From CAUZJO01 sp963580245 (lineage in GTDB: Bacteria; Sumerlaeota; Sumerlaeia; MVZB01), in the NCBI GenBank assembly GCA_963580245.1, contig CAUZJO010000147.1, positions 1 through 11,610 on the forward strand: a stretch of DNA of 11,610 nt, read 5' to 3'. Made by a program: the position numbers and the translations under genes. Each line of letters starts with the position of its first letter. Position 1 is the stretch's first letter. This document shows, one piece after another, positions 1-5,385 of the stretch. The notes beneath the pieces are model-generated. The model saw nothing but the letters and a program-made list of their open reading frames with translations. It did no database searches and was not told the origin of the DNA.

Positions 1-94
1 GGACAGCTGAGCCAGGCTGTCCCCTCATCCATGAGGATATTGCAGAGTTCCTTCCCATGCCTTAAAAAAACCCATTCATCCCCAGCCGGGGATG
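1..94. other. Cluster of three short hairpins
   Basis: Three perfect short inverted repeats lie close together. GGACAGC/GCTGTCC occupies 1-7 and 16-22, CCTCAT/ATGAGG occupies 23-28 and 31-36, and CATCCCC/GGGGATG occupies 77-83 and 88-94. Read on the minus strand, the third hairpin is followed after six bases by a run of seven T (64-70), loosely like a rho-independent terminator. No minus-strand gene that would need one is visible upstream of it. On the plus strand the group could be the 3' end or terminator region of a gene lying before the window. No open frame of conserved appearance was recognised in 1-230. Confidence 0.35.
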
Positions 95-230
95 GTAGCT
101 AACTCGCAAACGGAAATTGTCCAATTCACGGTGAACCAGTACCAAACGACGGGCCAAGAGATTAAGCTTGCACTGTCGATTGGTCGCTGAACCCTCTTTC
201 GGTGCTGCTTCATCTTGAGACCCACCGTGG

Positions 231-911
231 ATGGTTGGCAAAGCCTTCACCCTCATCGAACTCCTCATCGTCGTCGCGATCATTGCGATCTTGGCGGCGA
301 TCGCGGTGCCGAATTTCTTGGAGGCGCGGGTGCGGGCGAAGGTCTCGCGGACCAAGGCCGATATCCGGTCGGTGGCGACCGGGATCGAATCCTACGCCGT
401 CGACCACACCCGCTATCCCTGGTACATCAACGAGGTCGGTCATCCCCTGCGCGGGTTGACCCCCACCAGCCTGACCACGCCGATCCCTTATCTTTCTAGC
501 CTGCCGCCGGACGCCTTCGGCCCAGGCGTGCGTAACACGCTGCAGGAAGTCGACCCCGCCGCCTTCCCCAATCCCCTCGACCTGATGAACTATGAAACGC
601 GCGCCCAGCACCAGTCCTATCGCCCCGGCAACTGGGACCTGGACGGGCCGGGGGACCGCTATCGCTGGATCGTCGTCAGCGTCGGGCCCGACGGCTACGC
701 GCTGATCAACGAGGGCCTCAACTTCCACGGCAACGCGTCCGAATACTTCAGCGGCCGGCCGCCGGGCGGAGGCAGCCAGGCCGGCGCGCTGGGGGCCGCC
801 GGCTGGCACGACCCCACCAACGGCAGCGTCAGCCAAGGCGACATCATCGGCTACGGCCCCGGCGGCCCCGGCTTTTCCTTCCCCGGCGTCATATCGAGAT
901 TTCAACCTTAA
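231..911 (+). CDS. Prepilin-type N-terminal cleavage/methylation domain protein (pseudopilin)
   Basis: A 226-aa pseudopilin of the type II secretion / type IV pilus superfamily, expected to sit in the inner membrane and be processed by a prepilin peptidase. The leader is only five residues, and cleavage is expected in MVGKA|FTLIELL, with the conserved Glu at +5 (residue 10). The hydrophobic helix runs to about residue 25 and continues into the NFLEAR...AKVSRTKADIRS pattern. The C-terminal part holds an SVGPDG motif (about 145-150) and a Gly/Pro-rich tail. Position -1 is Ala where most prepilins have Gly, a tolerated but less common choice. The ATG at 231 is the first start after an in-frame stop at 216-218. 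There is only a weak purine stretch upstream and no clear ribosome binding site. No other secretion or pilus gene is adjacent, as is usual for the many solitary pseudopilin genes of Sumerlaeota-like genomes. The family call is firm; the specific role is unknown. Confidence 0.9.
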   Translation: MVGKAFTLIELLIVVAIIAILAAIAVPNFLEARVRAKVSRTKADIRSVATGIESYAVDHTRYPWYINEVGHPLRGLTPTSLTTPIPYLSSLPPDAFGPGVRNTLQEVDPAAFPNPLDLMNYETRAQHQSYRPGNWDLDGPGDRYRWIVVSVGPDGYALINEGLNFHGNASEYFSGRPPGGGSQAGALGAAGWHDPTNGSVSQGDIIGYGPGGPGFSFPGVISRFQP

Positions 912-947
912 CCGCCCCCATCAAAAGCCCGCGCCATCAAGTTGAGT

Positions 948-994
948 TTGAACTTCGCGCTAAATAGCCGTACAATGATCCGTATCGTGATACG
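948..994 (+). promoter_or_regulatory. Sigma70-like promoter with start-site dyad, upstream of broken yqeY
   Basis: TTGAAC (948-953) and TACAAT (971-976) are separated by exactly 17 bases and match the consensus hexamers at 4/6 and 5/6. Four bases after the -10 element is CGTATCGTGATACG (981-994), a 6-bp inverted repeat with a 2-base centre covering the expected transcription start. It could be an operator or a 5'-UTR hairpin. The reading frame it would serve starts at 1022. This assignment is by pattern only. Confidence 0.55.
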
Positions 995-1021
995 CATGGC
1001 GCATGCAGGGAATCGGCGGCG

Positions 1022-1174
1022 ATGGCTATCAACGACCAAGGCTCAAGCGACATGAAGGCGGCCATGAAGGCCAAGGAACCGGCGCGGCTCTCGGCGTTGC
1101 GGTTGGTTCGCGCCGAGTTGCTCAAGGCCGAGGAAGAGACCCGCGAGTTGCTCGAAACCATCAAGCCATGCTAA
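1022..1174 (+). pseudogene. yqeY: Truncated GatB/YqeY domain protein (N-terminal fragment)
   Basis: A 50-codon frame whose first ~40 residues read like the start of YqeY: SSDMKAAMKAKEPARLSALR, then LVRAELLKAEEET. YqeY proteins are normally about 150 aa and share the tRNA-binding-like tail domain of the GatB amidotransferase subunit. Here the family pattern fades at about residue 40 and the frame stops with TAA at 1172-1174, inside DNA that reads better as the 3' end of the opposite-strand aminotransferase remnant. No continuation of YqeY is visible further right, including at 3775-3936. The promoter upstream looks intact, so a short peptide may still be made. The start is the first ATG after AGGGAATCGGCGGCG, a weak and somewhat distant ribosome binding site. 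The alternative is a naturally short YqeY-like protein; truncation seems more likely. Confidence 0.6.
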
Positions 1175-2445
1175 ACGGAAATCGGGTGCGCTCGATCAGG
1201 TCTCCTGCTTCAAGGGCCTCCGCGAGCCGGGTCATTGCCCGTGAGAACGCCTCGTGCGTTTTCTGAACATCCGCCTCGGTGAGAGCGGCGCACGGAAGAA
1301 GGTTCCCGTTGCAAATCACCCCCGACTCCAGGAGCACTTCGAGGAAATAGTTAAGAATCTTCTTCGATTCAAAGCCCTTATGGTTTGGAAAGCTGATTGT
1401 CTGGCGTGGGGCGGGACCCGAAACAGAAATTCTAATCCCTCTGTCATGGGCCGTCTGTTCGAGAGCGCGTTTAAGACCCTTTCCTATCTCCCAAAGCTTC
1501 GCCGGCACGTTTTGCTCGACAATCTCATCCGCCACCACCCGCGCGGCGGCCAACGACAATTGTTTGTATTGAAACGTCATCTGGGTGAAGACGTCGGTGC
1601 TGACTCGCATGAGATCTTTTGGGCCGACCGTGATGGAGAGCGGTAGGCCGTTTGCGATGGATTTCCCAAAACACGCCAGATCGGGGATCACGCCATAGTA
1701 TTCCTGGGTCCCGCCCGGCGCGAGTCTCAGGCCCGTGACCATCTTATCGAATATAACCAGGGTGCCATGCTTGCGCGTTATCGCCGCCAGGCCTTGAAGA
1801 AAGCCGGGGTCGGGTTCCAGCTCGCGAACGGGTTCCAGCTCGCGAACGGGTTCCAGCATCACGGCCGCGATCTTCTTCGAGCGCTTCTTAAAGATGGAGA
1901 GCAGTGAGTCCAGATTGTTGTATTAAAACGGGTGGATCCTTTCTGCGTCTTTTTTTGGGAAGCCCCTTCACGAACGGAAGACTGCACGCGAACCAATCGT
2001 GATATCCGTGAAAATGTCCGGCGCAGACGGCGATCTCATCACGCTTGGTCACCGCGTGCGCGATACGCACCGCCGTGGTGCAGGCGTCCGATCCATTCTT
2101 GCCGAAATACAATTGCTCCGCGCACGGGATAAGGTTGATCAATCGATCGTCGACTTCGACCTGAAGTTCCGAAGCGATGGAAAAGCCCATGCCCTTGTCC
2201 ATCTGCCGCCTCACCGCCTGATCGACGGCAGGGCATTGGTAGCCAAGGATAAAGGCCCCCCAACACATCATGGTGTCAACATACTCGCGGCCTTCGACAT
2301 CCGTCAGTACGCCTTCCCGCCCCTCCCGCGCGAAGACCGGCGCGATCGAGCTGACAGTGATCTTGTCCTCGTCAGAGATGTCGGGCAGGATGCCTGGGAT
2401 TTTGCCGAGAGCCTGGGACCATAGTTTTACGGACGCATCGACCAT
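1161..2445 (-). pseudogene. Degraded class III (GSAM-like) PLP aminotransferase
   Basis: Two frames together cover a PLP-dependent class III aminotransferase related to glutamate-1-semialdehyde aminomutase. The first (2445-1888) carries the N-terminal arm and the FGKNGSDACTTAVRIAHA cofactor-phosphate region, then AGHFHGYHDW. The second (from 1925 to 1161) carries FD-MVTGLR, the presumed Schiff-base lysine in LACFGKSIANGLPLS, and the C-terminal domain. One extra A in an A7 run (T7 at 1950-1956 on the plus strand) breaks the frame after VKGLPKK. Removing it gives DAERIHPF, a TAA stop (1923-1925), then YNNLDSLLSIFKKRSKK, so there is also a nonsense codon. The Glu of the usual FDE motif is Lys (codon 1743-1745), and six residues (EPVREL) are duplicated. 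Repaired length is about 425 aa, normal for the family. It lies 6 bp after the radical SAM remnant and was probably co-transcribed with it. Its substrate cannot be inferred. Confidence 0.88.
1811..1857. repeat. 18-bp tandem duplication inside the aminotransferase remnant
   Basis: The unit CGGGTTCCAGCTCGCGAA occurs at 1811-1828 and 1829-1846, followed by a partial third copy (1847-1857). In protein it gives EPVREL twice before EPDPGF. A single unit would already be flanked by CGGGTTCCAGC on both sides, so slippage between pre-existing 11-bp direct repeats is the simplest origin. The frame is kept. Confidence 0.9.
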
Positions 2446-3243
2446 AAGTCGTTACGGAACCCGCGCCGTGGCGCATGAGGTGGTATGCTCCGACGTCGTA
2501 TTCCCGGCGGCGATCGCCACCGCGCCGGCCGGCTCGTGATGGACAGTCGCCTTGGCGGGAATCCGCCGGGTCAGTTTGCGCCGCATCGGATCCGAGGCGG
2601 GGGTCTTGGAGATACAAGAAGGGCACACTTCGTTGTGCTTACCCTTCATCATTCCATGACGAAGCTTCAACCGGCCGATCGTATTCATCGCCTGCTCGAG
2701 GGGTTGATGCAGGATGTTTCCCATCGCGACATCCATCCGGTGAGAGCAGGGATACAGGTTTCCCCAGCTATCGATAATGAGCGTCATCCATGGGCAGACA
2801 CAGAAAACACCCTCCGGATAAGGATGGGTTGCTTCGCTTTCCACCTCGTCATGGTGTGAAGTATCAAACTCGCTACGGGCGACGTCCTGGCACATGCGCC
2901 GTTGATATTGGCCCGTCTCGGCATCGAGATCGGATGGGAGAATCCGCGACGGGATCGACAGATGGATCCCTGAGCGCCGGGCGATCCGGCCGATCTCGTC
3001 ATGAATCTCGTTATACGCCTCCGTGAAATGGACATACGATTCATCGTTCGTATAGTTGATCGGCTCGACCGGAATGAATTCAACCTCATCAACCTCTTGC
3101 TCAACGCATCACTCCATAATCTGGGGCAGTTCTTGCAGGTTTGATCGCATGATCAACGTGTTGATCTTTAGGTGGAGGGTGTCCGGCCTTCGTCTCCGTT
3201 TCATTGTCTGAAACGCGGCAATGTTATTCAGGACCCTTTCCAG

Positions 3244-3271
3244 GTGGGGCTTGCCACGTGGGGCTTGCCAC
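3244..3271. repeat. 14-bp perfect tandem duplication (frameshifting)
   Basis: GTGGGGCTTGCCAC occurs back to back at 3244-3257 and 3258-3271. It lies in the radical SAM remnant. With one copy removed the frame continues RGKPHLERVLNNIAAF; with both copies it ends in TGA after WKGS. Only one base of homology flanks the unit. Confidence 0.92.
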
Positions 3272-3682
3272 GCAGGGCTCGGTACATATCAGGCTTAATC
3301 CCATCGAGCGACACGGCGAGATTCGTGACGCTTCTCGCCTGTAAGAGGGCCTCGGCCTTCGCGCCGCTCAGCATGGTGCCGTTTGTCACGACGCCGACGT
3401 TTCGAATGGCATAAGAACCGATGATCCGAAGAATATCCTCAAACTCAGGGGGAATCAGCGGCTCAAAGCCAAACGGTAGTTGCAGATAATAAGTGTGATC
3501 GAACAACCGCGAGGCGAGCAGTCGAAAGGCGTCCAGCGACATCGCATGCGCGGGATGCTCCAGCTTCAGATAGTCGGGATAGAAACACTTCTTGCAGAGC
3601 TGATTGCAGGTATTGGTTAAATCGAGACGGATCAGGAAAGGCTTGTCTTTGGCCTCGGGCCTGTAGACCGCCTTTCTATAAT

Positions 3683-3714
3683 AGGTCTGCTCCAGAATAG
3701 GTCTGCTCCAGAAT
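3683..3714. repeat. 16-bp perfect tandem duplication (frameshifting)
   Basis: AGGTCTGCTCCAGAAT occurs back to back at 3683-3698 and 3699-3714. On the minus strand it repeats the coding stretch for ILEQT near the start of the radical SAM remnant. One copy gives KQILEQTYYRKAVYRPEAKDK; two copies give a TAG a few codons later. AAT stands at both edges of the unit, so a 3-base microhomology could have primed it. Confidence 0.92.
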
Positions 3715-3755
3715 CTGTTTCGCGGTTCGCCTGAGGACGGAAGTCGTTAGCTGTC

Positions 3756-3929
3756 CTAGCCGGATAAGCCCCATTTGACGAGCCCTCCCCCGTTAACCTG
3801 TTTGATTGGCTTTGCGTCTTTCACTTCGGACCAGATCGGCATAACGTTTCCGGTTTCTGGATGCAAGCTTTCGTTGGAAATCCGGGGCATGCCCACTTGG
3901 TTGTCAAGTCCACGACGCAAACCCGGCAT
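3756..3929 (-). CDS. Short open frame overlapping the radical SAM start (uncertain)
   Basis: A 57-codon frame from ATG 3929, or 44 codons from ATG 3890, ends with TAG at 3756-3758 and so overlaps the first 19 bases of the radical SAM remnant in another frame. The product includes SNESLHPETGNVMPIWSEVK and ends NGGGLVKWGLSG. I do not recognise it. The overlap is of the kind seen between translationally coupled genes, and the radical SAM ribosome binding site lies inside it. It could be the surviving end of a third gene of the same module, a small peptide substrate of the radical SAM enzyme, or a chance frame. No good ribosome binding site precedes either ATG. The other minus-strand frames here are also partly open, which weakens the case. 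Confidence 0.25.
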   Translation of the reverse strand: MPGLRRGLDNQVGMPRISNESLHPETGNVMPIWSEVKDAKPIKQVNGGGLVKWGLSG

Positions 3930-3936
3930 CCGCCGT

Positions 3937-4584
3937 TTACGACCCGCCGCCCGATGGCTTCCAGCGGTGAATCGTCACGCGCCGGAGGACCGCATCGCGG
4001 ATCGGTCGGTTCTGGAAATGGGTCGGCAGCTCGGCGATGTTTGTGACCGCGTCCATCCCCCAGACCACCTCGCCGAAAACCTGGTGGTCCCCGTCGAACC
4101 CGGATTGAGGACTCAGGATGATCATGAACTGGCTCCCGTTGGTCATGGCCAGGATGCCGGCCTTGGAGTGGCTGAGTTCGGGGTGGGATTCGAGTTCGAG
4201 CTCGTATCCCGGTCCGGCGTGACCCACCCCGGTGGGGTCGCCCGTCGCGATGAATTGCGTGTTGATCACCTGGTGGAACAGCAGCCCGTCATAGAACCGC
4301 CGGGTGACCTGCTTCTTCGATTTGGGGTGGGTATAGGGTTTGGTCCCCTCGGCCAGGCCGATGAAGTTCCCGGTCGTCTTGGGGGCCCGCTCGGTAAAGA
4401 GCCGGACCAAGAAATCGCCCTGATTGGTCTCGAAGTAGGCATACGTGCCGGCGGGCCGGTCGGCCAGGACGCCGCGGATTTCGCGGTCGTTTGCCTTTTT
4501 CGTACACGCGGCTCCAGCCGCCATGATCGACACCACCGCAACCAGCCCAGCGACGCGACTCCATCTGTTGGTTGGATTCACCAT
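3937..4584 (-). CDS. Cyclophilin-type peptidyl-prolyl cis-trans isomerase, exported
   Basis: A 215-aa protein with an N-terminal export signal (basic start, hydrophobic residues about 11-26, Cys27 in GAAC, a weak lipobox) and a cyclophilin domain from about residue 48 to 207. It would act outside the cytoplasm, as a lipoprotein or a periplasmic protein, on prolyl bonds. Landmarks are YFETNQGDFLVRLF, APKTTGNFIGLA, FYDGLLFHQVI (97-107), FIATGD (111-116), MTNGSQFMI (147-155) and FDGDHQVFGEVVWGMD. The catalytic Arg of cyclophilin A (Arg55 in FHRI) is Gln105 here, so isomerase activity may be low. Start: ATG 4584 is preceded by GGGGAAGGA, a strong ribosome binding site, and begins the signal peptide. 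An ATG at 4659 in the same frame would add 25 unrelated residues and is rejected. The gene is 162 bp from the start of the radical SAM remnant. Confidence 0.92.
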   Translation of the reverse strand: MVNPTNRWSRVAGLVAVVSIMAAGAACTKKANDREIRGVLADRPAGTYAYFETNQGDFLVRLFTERAPKTTGNFIGLAEGTKPYTHPKSKKQVTRRFYDGLLFHQVINTQFIATGDPTGVGHAGPGYELELESHPELSHSKAGILAMTNGSQFMIILSPQSGFDGDHQVFGEVVWGMDAVTNIAELPTHFQNRPIRDAVLRRVTIHRWKPSGGGS

Positions 4585-4668
4585 CGATCCTTCCCCAAGA
4601 TTCCAAAGCCGTGGAATGCCTCGGCCCGTGAAGCACCCGACTGATATCTCAACGCACATCCCTCTTAA

Positions 4669-4697
4669 ATCTTAGCCACTCGGTGCCGGGTGGCCAA
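4669..4697 (-). promoter_or_regulatory. Possible sigma70-like promoter for the cyclophilin gene
   Basis: On the minus strand, TTGGCC (4697-4692), 17 bases, then TAAGAT (4674-4669). Each hexamer matches consensus at 4/6. The start would be near 4662, giving a leader of about 78 nt before ATG 4584. Pattern only. Confidence 0.35.
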
Positions 4698-4762
4698 CGG
4701 ATTTTTTGCGCATGTGGGCATCCCGAACCGAATCGCGCTTGGGAATGATCGGCATCCGGGGG

Positions 4763-4816
4763 ACCTGGGATCGTCTCGCGGCCCAAGGGATCGGCCTGTA
4801 AGCGCGAATCCCAGGT
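4763..4816. repeat. Inverted repeat with 36-base loop
   Basis: ACCTGGGAT at 4763-4771 pairs perfectly with ATCCCAGGT at 4808-4816. After a short bulge, CGCG bases inside the loop could extend the stem. It may be a structured leader or spacer RNA between two minus-strand genes, or chance. Confidence 0.4.
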
Positions 4817-4882
4817 ACCTGATTGACGGGCAGCCTGGGTGGGGCCGTGGACATCCTGTCGTCGCTGGAGGATGGGGCTTCT

Positions 4883-4899
4883 CCCGCCCAACCGGCGGG
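4883..4899 (-). terminator. GC-rich hairpin after the four-cysteine gene
   Basis: CCCGCC/GGCGGG with a 5-base loop lies 11 bases beyond the stop of the minus-strand gene ending at 4910. An outer GGGG/CCCC pairing with an internal loop could lengthen it. There is no T run after it, so it is at best an atypical terminator or a transcript-stabilising hairpin. Confidence 0.35.
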
Positions 4900-4909
4900 C
4901 CCCGGTCCC

Positions 4910-5134
4910 CTAATGGCGCCTGATGAGGCGCAAAAAGTCTTTGGCTGGGTCTTTCTCGCTCGTGGCCTTCTTATGCCAATCCAAGCGATACAGCGGGCAT
5001 GGGACCGTATTGTAGTAACGGTCCTCCCCTTTGTCGGGGTGCTTGCAGTAGACCGCGTCCGGCCGCTCAGGCTTGGTTACGTGGTATAGGCAGTCGCTCA
5101 GAGCGCATTCAACGATGATCATCTTCTCCGGCAT
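4910..5134 (-). CDS. Small four-cysteine protein of unknown function
   Basis: A 74-aa protein that I cannot assign to a named family. Cysteines are at residues 10, 15, 30 and 46 in the contexts VECALSDCLYH, VYCKHPDK and VPCPLYRLDW, giving C-x4-C-x14-C-x15-C, with histidines at 18 and 32 as further possible ligands. This spacing fits a small structural zinc site or a redox-active or metal-binding protein. There is no signal peptide or membrane segment, and the tail (HKKATSEKDPAKDFLRLIRRH) is basic. It looks like a real gene: GGAGG stands 10 bases before the ATG at 5134, and a good promoter with a dyad lies 160 bp further up. A second in-frame ATG (residue 5, MIIVECAL) is possible, but AGGA would then be too close. 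Its neighbours, cyclophilin and OmpH-like, work in the envelope, but nothing ties it to them. Confidence 0.75.
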   Translation of the reverse strand: MPEKMIIVECALSDCLYHVTKPERPDAVYCKHPDKGEDRYYNTVPCPLYRLDWHKKATSEKDPAKDFLRLIRRH

Positions 5135-5293
5135 TGATTAAAAACCTCCAATAAGCTGAAACGCCGATATCCGCAATGGATTACGCGGGAATGGAACGTG
5201 CCACGCCGCTTCGCGGAAAGCCCCCGAAGCGACCCGGCCAGATCGTGAACCGACTTCTCCCTTTACGGCCTGAACTCCCGTGGGCCATCCCCC

Positions 5294-5333
5294 CTATCCA
5301 GGATAGTGTAGCACGCCGGCCCACCTCTGTCAC
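5294..5333 (-). promoter_or_regulatory. Sigma70-like promoter with overlapping dyad, for the four-cysteine gene
   Basis: On the minus strand, GTGACA (5333-5328), 17 bases, then TACACT (5310-5305), matching consensus at 5/6 and 4/6. CTATCCTGGATAG (5306-5294) is a 6-bp inverted repeat about a single base. It begins on the last two bases of the -10 element and covers the expected start. This is a plausible repressor site and implies a leader of about 160 nt. No riboswitch fold was recognised in the leader. Confidence 0.5.
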
Positions 5334-5385
5334 CCCGGGTGGCGCCGCGACGGCCAACCGGCTCGCTCCGGTCAACGTCCCCGGC

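Larger units (their letters stand above)
2452..3774 (-). pseudogene. Degraded radical SAM/SPASM-domain protein
   Basis: Reads from ATG 3774, after a GGGGGAGGG ribosome binding site, as a radical SAM enzyme with a C-terminal SPASM/twitch-type region. The [4Fe-4S]-SAM motif is CNQLCKKC (C-x3-C-x2-C) within LDLTNTCNQLCKKCFYP. The middle includes VVTNGTMLS and LAVSLDGIKPDMYRALRGKP. The C-terminal part has CPWM...DSWGNLYPC (C-x10-G-x4-C) and a later CPSC. Three lesions break it. A 16-bp tandem duplication at 3683-3714 shifts the frame and leads to TAG after about 33 codons. A 14-bp duplication at 3244-3271 shifts it again. A TGA lies at 3109-3111, where TGG (IMEWC) is a likely ancestor. Removing both duplications leaves exactly 430 codons in one frame apart from that TGA. 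The product class includes peptide-modifying and anaerobic-sulfatase-maturase-like enzymes; the real substrate is unknown. Sequence here is visibly lower in GC than the genes to the right. Confidence 0.88.
4585..4909. other. Intergenic region between the cysteine-rich small gene and the cyclophilin gene
   Basis: This 325-bp gap contains a candidate promoter for the cyclophilin gene (4669-4697), a long-loop inverted repeat (4763-4816) and a GC-rich hairpin just after the upstream gene (4883-4899). A 60-codon Arg/Pro-rich frame on the minus strand (4854-4672) has no recognisable domain and no ribosome binding site, so I do not call it. No RNA gene was recognised. Confidence 0.5.

Noticed and set aside
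210..905. A 231-codon minus-strand frame opposite the pseudopilin gene
   Set aside because: It is a GC-rich antisense shadow with Ala/Gly/Val/Arg-rich, domain-free sequence; the plus frame has a clear prepilin motif.
1161..3936. Insertion sequence or integrated mobile element as the origin of the lower-GC segment
   Set aside because: No transposase or integrase frame, no terminal inverted repeats and no target-site duplication were found at the edges.
3775..4644. A 289-codon plus-strand frame opposite the cyclophilin gene
   Set aside because: The opposite strand encodes an evident cyclophilin with a strong ribosome binding site; this frame has no domain.
4672..4854. A 60-codon Arg/Pro-rich minus-strand frame, briefly considered as a ribosomal L32-like protein
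   Set aside because: The PKR-type segment is too short and lacks the L32 pattern. There is no ribosome binding site and the composition is that of GC-rich non-coding DNA.
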